Source of the DNA: CATZDY01 sp045599035 | GTDB taxonomy: Bacteria; Bacillota; Desulfotomaculia; Desulfotomaculales; Desulfocucumaceae | Direction: 5' to 3' | DNA: 45,948 nucleotides | Assembly: GCA_045599035.1 (NCBI GenBank) | Contig: JAZRVI010000016.1 | Coordinates: 1-45,948 of the forward strand | Part shown: one piece after another, positions 25,140 to 32,367 of the stretch | Position numbering within the stretch: the first letter of the stretch is position 1 | Layout of the letters: every line of letters begins with the position of its first letter | Program-made: the position numbers and the translations under genes | Notes under the pieces: generated by a model | The model's database searches: none | What the model saw: the letters and a program-made list of their open reading frames with translations, nothing else | Told to the model about the DNA's origin: nothing

Positions 25140-27350
25140 TTGACTACATCCCAAAACAACAAAAGCTTTCAACCCTTGCGGTTTACTTTGTCTTTATTGG
25201 TTTTAATTTTTTTTATTGGCTGTATAGTTGTGGTTGGTTATTTGGCTGACTGTTATTGGGGGTGTTTTGGCGGCGAACCTCTGCCTGCCTGGGATGAAGA
25301 ATCCCTGATGGCCGCCAGCTCCACCTTTATTTATGATTCGGAAGATAATCTTTTGGCCAAAATCGGCAGCGAAAACCGAACCAATATTGCTATTTCGGTT
25401 CTGCCGGAAATGATTAAGAATGCTTTTATTGCTTCTGAAGATATTCGTTTTTATGATCATTTTGGAGTGGATATTCGGGGTATTGTCCGAGCTTTGTTTG
25501 TTGATGTTACCAATGGCGAAAAAACCCAAGGCGGCAGTACCATTACCCAGCAATTAGTTCGCTCTTGCCTTTTAAACTCAGAAAAAGAAATCCGCCGCAA
25601 GGTTCAGGAAGCAATTTTGGCTATTCAAGTGGAAAGATATTACAGTAAAGACGAGATTTTGGAAATGTATTTGAACAAGATTTATTTTGGGGAAGGAGCT
25701 TATGGGATTGAATCGGCCTCCAAAATTTATTTTGGCAAATCAGCCAGCGATTTAAGCATTCCGGAAGCTGCTTTGTTGGCCAGCATTGTCCCGGCTCCCA
25801 GCCTTTATTCACCCTTCAATGACTATGAAGGAGCCATCCAAAGAAGAAACCAGGTTTTAAATCAAATGGCTGATTATGAATTTATTACTCCGGAAGAAGC
25901 TGAACAATACAAAAGTACCAATTTGGATTTGGTGAAATCCACCAATACCATCACTTATAATCATCCATATTATGTGGATTATGTTTTAGAACAATTAATT
26001 AAAATTTACGGCAATGAAGCGGTTTATAGTCAAGGCTTGACGGTATATACTACCATGAACCCGGAAGTTCAGGAAATTTGTGAACAGGTAATTGCTGATG
26101 ACAGCAATTTCCCCGGCGGAGCTTCCGGCCCGGAAGGAGCCATCGTGGTTATGGATCCCAAAACCGGTTATATCCTGGGACTGGTCGGAGGCCGGAAGCA
26201 TACCAGTATTTTGGGTTGGAACCGAGCTACCTCCCAACCGGGACGGCAGGCTGGTTCTTCCTTTAAGCCCATTATCGCTTATGCTCCCGCCATTGAATTG
26301 GCCAAAATGTCCCCAGCTTCTGTTATTAATGGTTCACCGGTCAATTATAACGGCTATAATCCTACCGGTTCCTATGATGGTTATCTGACCATGCGAAGAG
26401 CATTGACCAGATCAATTAATACTGTGGCGGTACGGCTTTTACAGGAAGTTGTTGGCATTGATCAGGCAATTGAATTTGCTTCCGGTTTGGGTTTTTCCAT
26501 TGATCGCAGTTCAGTGGGTCCCAGTCTGGCTTTGGGAACGGAAGAAGTGACCCCTTTGCAAATGGCTGCTGCTTATTCTGCTTTTGCCAATCAGGGAATT
26601 TATACAGAGCCTTTGGTTTTTACCAAAGTAATCAATCGTTCTGGCCAGGTTGACGAATATACAGGAAAAACTAACCAGGCTATGTCCGAAACCACCGCCT
26701 ATATGATGGCCAGCATGATGCAGGATGTTGTAACCAGCAAGGAAGGAACCGGGAATCGGGCTCAAATCAGCGGCTGGCAGGTAGCTGGCAAAACCGGTAC
26801 TACTGATTCCGGCAAGGATATTTGGTTTGTGGGCTATACACCCACTCTGGTTTGTTCTGTTTGGATGGGTTATGATAATCCTACCGCCATGAATACCAGC
26901 TATGGCGGAACCTACTGTGCCCCGGTTTTTCGTCAGGTAGTAAGTCAGGTTTTGGCCAATCAAGCTCCGGTTGATTTTGTACAGCCAGATGGGATTGTTT
27001 ATGATTATGTTAACGGAACCTATGATATGTATTTGACCGGCAATCCGCCCAAATCCCATTATACCAGCGGCAATACCAAAACTCATACTGGTGGTGACAA
27101 AAGTAATTATCATTATTACAACAATACTAATACTGATTATGAAGAAAAAGCCGACAACACTCCTGAAAACACTGAAACTGCCGAACCGGAATTGGATAAT
27201 GGTCAGATTCATCCCGAAATAGAAACACCTGATACCGCTCCACCTCCACCAGAAGCTCCGGAAGTAATGGAACCTGCTTCTCCGGCAGAAGCTCCTCCCG
27301 CTCCAGCAGGAGGATCATCAACCACAGAAGGCATGATTATGCCAGAATAA
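25140..27350 (+). CDS. class A penicillin-binding protein (PBP1A-type)
   Basis: Bifunctional peptidoglycan synthase outside the membrane. One membrane anchor lies at about residues 16-37. The GT51 glycosyltransferase follows (catalytic Glu100 in SEDIRFYDHFG; GGSTITQQL at 131-139). The transpeptidase has all three motifs: SxxK with Ser373 (SSFK), SxN (425-427) and KTGT (551-554). The last 110 residues are a low-complexity linker and a Pro/Glu/Ala-rich tail (PPPPEAPEVMEP), likely spanning or exposed at the wall. The start is a TTG with AAGGAGG 11 bases upstream. It is monocistronic, ending at a strong terminator. Confidence 0.95.
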   Translation: MTTSQNNKSFQPLRFTLSLLVLIFFIGCIVVVGYLADCYWGCFGGEPLPAWDEESLMAASSTFIYDSEDNLLAKIGSENRTNIAISVLPEMIKNAFIASEDIRFYDHFGVDIRGIVRALFVDVTNGEKTQGGSTITQQLVRSCLLNSEKEIRRKVQEAILAIQVERYYSKDEILEMYLNKIYFGEGAYGIESASKIYFGKSASDLSIPEAALLASIVPAPSLYSPFNDYEGAIQRRNQVLNQMADYEFITPEEAEQYKSTNLDLVKSTNTITYNHPYYVDYVLEQLIKIYGNEAVYSQGLTVYTTMNPEVQEICEQVIADDSNFPGGASGPEGAIVVMDPKTGYILGLVGGRKHTSILGWNRATSQPGRQAGSSFKPIIAYAPAIELAKMSPASVINGSPVNYNGYNPTGSYDGYLTMRRALTRSINTVAVRLLQEVVGIDQAIEFASGLGFSIDRSSVGPSLALGTEEVTPLQMAAAYSAFANQGIYTEPLVFTKVINRSGQVDEYTGKTNQAMSETTAYMMASMMQDVVTSKEGTGNRAQISGWQVAGKTGTTDSGKDIWFVGYTPTLVCSVWMGYDNPTAMNTSYGGTYCAPVFRQVVSQVLANQAPVDFVQPDGIVYDYVNGTYDMYLTGNPPKSHYTSGNTKTHTGGDKSNYHYYNNTNTDYEEKADNTPENTETAEPELDNGQIHPEIETPDTAPPPPEAPEVMEPASPAEAPPAPAGGSSTTEGMIMPE

Positions 27351-27387
27351 TGCCCCTCCGTAAAACTGGTGATCCGAATAGGCCTAT

Positions 27388-27434
27388 AATCACAACCACC
27401 CTTTGGAAGAATGGTTGTGATTTTGCCGTTTTTT
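27388..27434 (+). terminator. terminator of the PBP gene
   Basis: A perfect 11-bp stem (27388-27398 with 27412-27422) around a 13-base loop is followed by TTGCCG and a run of seven T. Confidence 0.88.
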
Positions 27435-27490
27435 TAATAATACAGTATGCTTTTCATGTTTGATAAAATCTAATTAGTAGGAGGTTATTT

Positions 27491-27609
27491 ATGAACAGAT
27501 GTCCCCAATGCAATGAGCCAATCAAAGAAGGAAACAAATATTGAGCAAAGGTTTAAAGCTTAAGGATAAGGCTAACCAACAGCAAATGGAAGGCATTGCT
27601 GAACAGTAA
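27491..27609 (+). pseudogene. degenerate small zinc-ribbon protein
   Basis: AGGAGG and an ATG begin MNRCPQCNEPIKEGNKY, the first half of a zinc ribbon, but a TGA (27542-27544) stands where a cysteine would be expected. Reading then remains open in the neighbouring frame (27541-27609, LSKGLKLKDKANQQQ...). Together they suggest a small zinc-ribbon protein broken by an indel and the loss of its second Cys pair. It is followed by a good terminator, as a real gene would be. It may also be a 17-residue peptide gene. Confidence 0.45.
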
Positions 27610-27620
27610 AACAAATTAAG

Positions 27621-27664
27621 AAATCAGAGTAGCTCACCTACGAGATGCTCTGATTTTTCTTTTT
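27621..27664 (+). terminator. terminator after the zinc-ribbon remnant
   Basis: A 9-bp stem (27621-27629 with 27648-27656), extended by three further pairs across a 3x3 internal loop, is followed by a T-rich tract. Confidence 0.8.
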
Positions 27665-27707
27665 ATTTTTCGGAAGTAGTACAGATGTAGTAACATACGA
27701 AAAGTAA

Positions 27708-27766
27708 CTTAAGAGAAGCAGGGCAACATAGCAAATACTATGTTGTCCTGCAATTACTTCCTTAAG
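27708..27766. repeat. long imperfect hairpin in an intergenic gap
   Basis: An inner 14-bp stem (27718-27731 with 27738-27751, one G-U pair, six-base loop) is flanked by CTTAAG on both sides (27708-27713, 27761-27766), which extends the pairing with bulges. No proper T-run follows on either strand. It could be a structured RNA, a weak terminator for the minus-strand gene at 27799, or a small palindromic repeat. Confidence 0.6.
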
Positions 27767-27798
27767 ATTGCCCGGCTTAAGTCAGACCGTTCTTTATT

Positions 27799-28068
27799 TT
27801 ATTCATTAGTAGTCAAGTCTTCCATTCTATACAAAACATAGGCCCGGTCTGGATCACTGTTAATTTTGGCCATGATTTCCGGACTAACCGAAATTTCTCC
27901 TACAAAATTAAATTCAGCAGAAAAATCAAAATCTTCTACTTCAGTAGCCTTGAAGCATTCCAGATAAGCATTGGGATCTTTTTTGGGAATTTGCAGAGCT
28001 TCGTATTGTTGTTGAGCATCAGCCGCAGAATCAGCAAAAATAATTCGGGTATTGGTAGGATGGAACAT
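27799..28068 (-). CDS. hypothetical protein
   Basis: An 89-residue acidic protein with no family I recognise (MFHPTNTRIIFADSAADAQQQYEAL...). It looks like a small soluble alpha/beta protein; an AADAQQQYEALQ helix is followed by an acidic stretch (EVEDFDFSAEFNF). A consensus-like promoter (28103-28131) and an AAGGAGG site lie directly upstream, so it is a real single gene. Neighbours on both sides are also small hypothetical genes, and context gives no clue to function. Confidence 0.75.
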   Translation of the reverse strand: MFHPTNTRIIFADSAADAQQQYEALQIPKKDPNAYLECFKATEVEDFDFSAEFNFVGEISVSPEIMAKINSDPDRAYVLYRMEDLTTNE

Positions 28069-28102
28069 AAGAAAAAACCTCCTTAAAAGTTAACTGCTTT
28101 TT

Positions 28103-28131
28103 ATTTTAAGCTATTTTTAAGCCAAATTCAA
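28103..28131 (-). promoter_or_regulatory. sigma-A promoter
   Basis: On the minus strand TTGAAT (28126-28131) and TAAAAT (28103-28108) are 17 bases apart, 35 bases upstream of the 89-residue gene. Confidence 0.65.
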
Positions 28132-28139
28132 TCCTTTCT

Positions 28140-28403
28140 TTAAGTCTGATTTTGGGGTAAGAAATTTTCTCTTTGTTCTATAACCTGCTGAATTTTAAGT
28201 TCACTATCCCGAAAAAATTGTTCCCGGTTTTCCCGAGCTGACCGTAAATTAATCCGGTTTAATTCCCGAACAGAACATCTGACCAGAACCCGGCAGTTTA
28301 AGCCCTTTAAACGAGCATAACCTCCCGGCTCCAGAGAGACCACCTTAAAATAAACATCCCAGCCTGCACAAGTTACCAGATCGCCAATTTGCACCCTACT
28401 CAT
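28140..28403 (-). CDS. hypothetical protein with SH3/KOW-like N-terminus
   Basis: An 87-residue basic protein. The first half (VQIGDLVTCAGWDVYFKVVSLEPGGYARLKGL) has the look of a small beta-barrel of the KOW/SH3 type; the second half is a charged helix (LRSARENREQFFRDSELKIQQVIEQRE). The frame opens 8 codons earlier, but GGGGGA lies 8 bases before the ATG at 28403, so that start is used. It is third in a run of small minus-strand genes (29272 to 28140) that probably share the promoter at 29310-29338. Function unknown. Confidence 0.7.
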   Translation of the reverse strand: MSRVQIGDLVTCAGWDVYFKVVSLEPGGYARLKGLNCRVLVRCSVRELNRINLRSARENREQFFRDSELKIQQVIEQRENFLPQNQT

Positions 28404-28465
28404 AATCTTTTCCCCCTGCCGCCCCATTTTTTATAAAGATATGCCCCAATCAGGCGGAAAGGAAC

Positions 28466-28828
28466 TTATTTTCTTTTGCCTCTAAAAAAAACCTGTAATA
28501 AATAACGGTGGTAATACCATTCTCCAAAGCCAATTAAAGCTGCCAGAAGCAGTACTCCTCCAATTTGCGGCCAGGCCTTAAAGATAAAGCCGGCATAAAT
28601 CAGGCTAATAGCTACCGTAATCAGCATATCCCCAATTATAGCTGGAATATTGCCCCACTTGGGCAAGATTACCAAATCCGCCGTCAAAAAACAGGCAATC
28701 ATTGCAATAAAAGCCAGAATAATGGCTTTGGCCAAACTGATCTGACAAAACAAGGGAAAAACAATCCCAATTACTGGAGCATAAAATAAAAATTTAGTCA
28801 ACAAAATATTAAAATAAACTTTTGGCAT
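28466..28828 (-). CDS. DUF2512 family membrane protein
   Basis: A 120-residue integral membrane protein with four helices (about residues 6-27, 31-53, 62-83 and 87-105) and a basic tail. The order and the LILPKWGNIPAIIGDMLIT and GEWYYHRYLL segments match DUF2512 (YndM of Bacillus), a family of unknown function found in spore formers. It lies 12 bases after the 143-residue tail-anchored protein gene, in the same operon. Confidence 0.82.
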   Translation of the reverse strand: MPKVYFNILLTKFLFYAPVIGIVFPLFCQISLAKAIILAFIAMIACFLTADLVILPKWGNIPAIIGDMLITVAISLIYAGFIFKAWPQIGGVLLLAALIGFGEWYYHRYLLQVFFRGKRK

Positions 28829-28840
28829 TTCCAGCCTCCC

Positions 28841-29272
28841 TTAACGATTTAGAAAATAAAAAACAATTCCAGAAATAACCAGGACAGTTACAATAATCAT
28901 ACTCAGGCCGCCAAAGTTGACCAGGTTGGCCAACCTGATTCCCCGGCTTTCTGCTTCCTGCCGCATCCTTTTGAAGGTATGCAGGCTGCCTATACTGTCC
29001 ATTAGCCAGCTATCCACAATATCCGGAATCCCCTGACGAATCAGCATATTTTCCACCACCCAGTCTTCCATTTGCTTTCTTTTTTCCGGGCTGCCTTCCT
29101 CATAACAATATTTAAGGTATTCCTTTAATTCTCCAGCTCTCGGAGTAATTTCCGCAAAATAAATTTGCCGCTCCTGTCGGGTCAGTTTTCGCATATTTTT
29201 CAGCAAAATCTCATTGGCCTGTTCGGATATGCTGAACTTCTCCTGTAAAAGATCTCTCAATTCAATTGACAT
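28841..29272 (-). CDS. hypothetical tail-anchored membrane protein
   Basis: A 143-residue protein: a helical cytoplasmic part (about 1-110) and a single C-terminal membrane helix (about 118-141, LSMIIVTVLVISGIVFYFLN). No family is recognised. The cytoplasmic part has a conserved-looking QERQIYFAEITPRAGELKEYL segment. The frame extends 22 codons upstream, but AGGAGG sits 6 bases before the ATG at 29272, and the promoter (29310-29338) overlaps the longer frame. It heads the small operon that includes the DUF2512 gene. Confidence 0.78.
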   Translation of the reverse strand: MSIELRDLLQEKFSISEQANEILLKNMRKLTRQERQIYFAEITPRAGELKEYLKYCYEEGSPEKRKQMEDWVVENMLIRQGIPDIVDSWLMDSIGSLHTFKRMRQEAESRGIRLANLVNFGGLSMIIVTVLVISGIVFYFLNR

Positions 29273-29309
29273 TTTTTCCTCCTGTAATTTAGGCTTTTCT
29301 CTTATCTCA

Positions 29310-29338
29310 ATTATAAAGTATAATAAAAATAAGTTCAA
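29310..29338 (-). promoter_or_regulatory. sigma-A promoter
   Basis: On the minus strand TTGAAC (29333-29338) and a perfect TATAAT (29310-29315) are 17 bases apart, about 38 bases before the ATG at 29272. Confidence 0.75.
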
Positions 29339-29431
29339 TTTTTAATGTTGGTGTGAGGAAACTCGGCTTTTTAAAGCCTAGATGAACGCACCTACTTGCA
29401 CAAGGCATCAAAATATGATACACTCAAATAA

Positions 29432-29559
29432 ATGGTAGACTGGGGATCAGCCGAACCTAACGCTTGCGGACATTGTGTAAGACTTGTGCTAACGATTATG
29501 TTAGCCAGGCAGTAGTGGTTGAAGCAAGAAGCTCGGCAATTTATTGCCGAGTAGTTCAC
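29432..29559 (+). mobile_element. IS200/IS605 right-end relic (tnpB 3' end)
   Basis: This 128-base segment is 96% identical (five substitutions, no indels) to the inverted copy at 45334-45461. Read on the plus strand it encodes VDWGSAEPNACGHCVRL before a stop, in the style of a TnpB C-terminus. It ends with a perfect 8-bp hairpin (29532-29539 with 29544-29551) and TAGTTCAC, the pattern of an IS200/IS605 right end. In live elements this region also encodes the guide-carrying omega RNA. No tnpB body is left here. It ends 17 bases before the next gene's start codon, directly next to its Shine-Dalgarno. Confidence 0.75.
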
Positions 29560-29575
29560 TGCAGGAGGTACCAGG

Positions 29576-30421
29576 ATGGCTACAAATAACCAGCTTATAG
29601 TTTTCGCCTTAATTGGCAGCAGCGGAACCGGCAAAAGCCATCAAGCCATTAAGATTGCCAGTAAATATAATATTGAGCTGATTATTGATGACGGACTGAT
29701 TATCAATAACGCCCAGATTCTGGCTGGCAAAACGGCCAAGCGGCAGCCTACCCGAATTGGAGCCATCAAAGTCGCTTTATTTATTGATCCAGTCGAAGCT
29801 CAGAAGGCCAGAGAAGCCATTCAAAAAGCCAAAGTGCAAAGTGTGTTAATTTTGGGAACCTCCAAGGGTATGGTGGATAAAATAGCCAAAACTCTGGGGC
29901 TGCCTCCCATTGATCGCTATCTGCTCATTGAAGAGGTTTCCACAGCTCAGGAAATTAAAACGGCTCAGGCCATGCGGAACAACCATGCCAGCCATGTAAT
30001 CCCGGCTCCCACTGTGGAAGTCAAGAAAAGCTTTCCGGAAACCTGGATCGATCCTTTTAAAATTTTTGTTAAGCACAATCAACAGACTCAGATTACCCGA
30101 AGCTGGCAGGAGCAGTCCATTGTTCGTCCAACCTTTACTTCCTATGGCAACATCAGCATTTCTCACTCAGCTTTGGTTTCCATTGTCAACCTGGCTTCCC
30201 TGGAAGTAGCTGAAGTACGCAAAACCGGTAAAATTCGTCTGGAAAAAAAGGAAGACAAAGTCAGCATCAGTTTGCAAGTCAGCCTGCCTTACGGCCGCAA
30301 TTTAGTTGTTTTGGCTCAGGAGGTGCAAAAAGTTATCCGTTACAAGGTCGAGTTTATGACCAGTTTGCTGGTTGAAAAAGTTGACCTTACCATTAGCGGA
30401 TTATACTTTCCTTCCGTTTAG
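29576..30421 (+). CDS. P-loop NTPase fused to Asp23/Gls24 domain
   Basis: A 281-residue two-domain protein. Residues about 1-135 form a small P-loop NTPase with Walker A GSSGTGKS (14-21) and a strand that may be Walker B (ELIIDDGL, 34-41). Residues about 185-280 are an Asp23/Gls24 alkaline-shock domain: ISISHSALVSIVNLASLEVAEV, SISLQVSLPYGRNLVVLAQEVQKVI and VEKVDLTISGLYF. Stand-alone Asp23 proteins act in envelope stress in Bacillota. Fusion to an NTPase suggests nucleotide-controlled assembly at the membrane, which is inference. GGAGG lies 8 bases before the ATG. The IS right-end relic touches this leader, so its expression signals may derive partly from that relic. Confidence 0.8.
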   Translation: MATNNQLIVFALIGSSGTGKSHQAIKIASKYNIELIIDDGLIINNAQILAGKTAKRQPTRIGAIKVALFIDPVEAQKAREAIQKAKVQSVLILGTSKGMVDKIAKTLGLPPIDRYLLIEEVSTAQEIKTAQAMRNNHASHVIPAPTVEVKKSFPETWIDPFKIFVKHNQQTQITRSWQEQSIVRPTFTSYGNISISHSALVSIVNLASLEVAEVRKTGKIRLEKKEDKVSISLQVSLPYGRNLVVLAQEVQKVIRYKVEFMTSLLVEKVDLTISGLYFPSV

Positions 30422-30434
30422 GCAGACAAAATTA

Positions 30435-30465
30435 GTCCCCCAGCTTCAAGCTTGAATTGGGGGAC
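30435..30465. terminator. stem-loop between convergent genes
   Basis: An 8-bp GC-rich stem (30435-30442 with 30458-30465) encloses an inner self-complementary CAAGCTTG. A short TTTT follows on the minus strand. It probably serves both converging genes, the Asp23 fusion and pepF. Confidence 0.6.
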
Positions 30466-30473
30466 CTGGCTTA

Positions 30474-32267
30474 TTAGAGGGTTGCTTCCATTTCCTGCAA
30501 TACTTTGGCAAAGGTTTGCAGAGCTTCTTGAATGGGTTGAGGTGAGATCAAATCAACTCCGGCTTTTTTCAGCAAATTCAAAGAATAATCAGAGCCGCCG
30601 GACTGCAAAAAGTTCAAATAGGATTCCAAAGCTCCGGTTTCTCCCTGCAAAATGCGTTGGCTGATTGCGGTAGCTGCGGAAAATCCGGTAGCATATTTGT
30701 AAACATAAAATGCAGAATAAAAATGAGGTATTCTGGCCCATTCCAAATCAATTTGAGCATCAATTTGCATTTTTTCGCCAAAGTAATCCTGATTTAACTG
30801 TCGGTAAATACTGTTCAGCACTTCCAGGGTTAAAGGCTGTTCTTCCTCGGCCTTTTGATGTACAATTTTTTCAAACTCGGCAAACATGGTTTGCCGGAAA
30901 ACAGTTCCCCGGAACTGCTCCAGATAATGGTTCAGCAAGTATAACCGCCGGTTTCGATCCTGTTCCTGCTCCAACAAATAGTGCATTAACAGAGATTCAT
31001 TAACGGTAGAAGCCACTTCCGCCGCAAAAATAGTATATTGGCTGTAAACATAAGGCTGTTGACGATCAGATAAAAAAGAGTGCATGGCATGACCCATTTC
31101 GTGAGCCAAAGTAAAAACATTATCCAGATTATCATTGTGATTCAACAAAACATAGGGGTGAACTCCATAAGGCCCCCAGGAATAGGCTCCGCTGGTTTTG
31201 CCCTGATTTTCCGGCACATCCACCCAGCCTTCGGTCAATCCCCGGCTGAGAATTTGCTGATACTCTTCCCCCAAAGGCTGGAGGGCTTTTTTAACAATTT
31301 CTACTGCTTCCGGATAAGTTATTTTCCAGTCAACCTCACCTACCAAAGGAGCATAAAGATCATACATATGCAATTCATCCAAGCCCAAAGCCTTTTGGCG
31401 TAAAGCCACATAACGGTGCAAAGAACTCAATTCACTGCGGATGGTAGCAATTAAATTGTCGTAAACCTCCAAATCCACCTTATCCTCAAATAAGGCTGAT
31501 TCTAAGGCCGAACCATAATGTCGAACCTGAGCAAAGAATTTATCTGCTTTGACATTGGCGGCATAAGTAGAAGCCAATGTATTTTTTAAATCGCCATAAG
31601 CCTGGTATAAGGATTCAAAAGCCTGCCGCCGGATCTCCCGATTGGGGCTTTCCATCAGCTGAATATAGCGGCCATGGGTTACTTCTATCTTATTACCCTG
31701 CTCATCTTCAATAGGTGCAAATCGTAAATCTGCGTTATTCAGCATTCGGAAAATCTGCTCCGGCCCTTGAGCCAGTTCTCCAGCCTGAGCCAAAATTTCT
31801 TCTTCGGCCAAGGTGAGAATATGAGGTTTTTGCCGTCTAATCTTTTCCAGATAAAACTGATAAAGTGCTAATTGGGGGGTATTCTGCTGGAATTGATTTA
31901 AAACTTCTTCCGGCAAAGCCAGAATCTCCGGAATCAAAAAGGCCAGACCGGTTTCTATTTTGACACTGAGGCTTTCCGCCCGGCTGCTCAACCCCTGATA
32001 AAAGGAATTGGCATTATCTTCATCCCGCCGCATCCGAGCATACATATATAATTTTTCAAAAATTAGCTGCAAAGCCAGCTCTTCGGTTAAAACCTCAGCC
32101 AAATGCTGACCACTTTGAGCCAGGGTTCCCTGCCAGGCTTTCAGCTTTTGCAGTTTAGCTTCAGCTTCTTGCCAATCATGTTCCCAAGCTTCTTCACTGG
32201 CATAAATATCTTCCAGTTTCCAGCATAACTCTGGATTTAAATCTTTTCTAAGGGGTAATGTAGTCAT
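30474..32267 (-). CDS. pepF: oligoendopeptidase F (M3B metallopeptidase)
   Basis: Zinc-dependent cytoplasmic endopeptidase that degrades oligopeptides. From the ATG at 32267 it has 597 residues, the usual PepF length. The N-terminal oligopeptidase-F domain (about 110-180) precedes the M3 catalytic domain with HEMGH at 389-393 and the downstream glutamate in FAAEVASTVNESLL that completes the zinc site. The frame runs 34 codons further upstream, but that part crosses the intergenic promoter region and lacks family similarity; AGGTG lies 8 bases before the chosen ATG. It is divergent from the DUF815 ATPase gene. Confidence 0.95.
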   Translation of the reverse strand: MTTLPLRKDLNPELCWKLEDIYASEEAWEHDWQEAEAKLQKLKAWQGTLAQSGQHLAEVLTEELALQLIFEKLYMYARMRRDEDNANSFYQGLSSRAESLSVKIETGLAFLIPEILALPEEVLNQFQQNTPQLALYQFYLEKIRRQKPHILTLAEEEILAQAGELAQGPEQIFRMLNNADLRFAPIEDEQGNKIEVTHGRYIQLMESPNREIRRQAFESLYQAYGDLKNTLASTYAANVKADKFFAQVRHYGSALESALFEDKVDLEVYDNLIATIRSELSSLHRYVALRQKALGLDELHMYDLYAPLVGEVDWKITYPEAVEIVKKALQPLGEEYQQILSRGLTEGWVDVPENQGKTSGAYSWGPYGVHPYVLLNHNDNLDNVFTLAHEMGHAMHSFLSDRQQPYVYSQYTIFAAEVASTVNESLLMHYLLEQEQDRNRRLYLLNHYLEQFRGTVFRQTMFAEFEKIVHQKAEEEQPLTLEVLNSIYRQLNQDYFGEKMQIDAQIDLEWARIPHFYSAFYVYKYATGFSAATAISQRILQGETGALESYLNFLQSGGSDYSLNLLKKAGVDLISPQPIQEALQTFAKVLQEMEATL

Positions 32268-32303
32268 AATTTGCACCTGACTGTCCAAGGACAGCTCCTT
32301 ATC

Positions 32304-32332
32304 TTGAATTAAATAAAGCTTTGTAGTACAAT
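32304..32332 (+). promoter_or_regulatory. sigma-A promoter of the DUF815 gene
   Basis: TTGAAT (32304-32309) and TACAAT (32327-32332) are 17 bases apart, 36 bases upstream of the ATG at 32368. A perfect 6-bp dyad (CTGTCC/GGACAG, 32281-32286 with 32289-32294) lies just upstream, within the pepF leader. Confidence 0.65.
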
Positions 32333-32367
32333 AAAGCCACCAAAACATCCTGTCAGGAGGACAGATC

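Noticed and set aside
27542..27544. Selenocysteine codon in the small zinc-ribbon ORF
   Set aside because: TGA stands at an expected Cys position, but no SECIS-like hairpin directly follows and the frame stops again a few codons later.
29396..29575. Coding sequence on the minus strand across the 128-bp repeat
   Set aside because: The antisense frame is open in both repeat copies only because the copies are nearly identical; it has no start signals, and the plus-strand reading fits a TnpB end.
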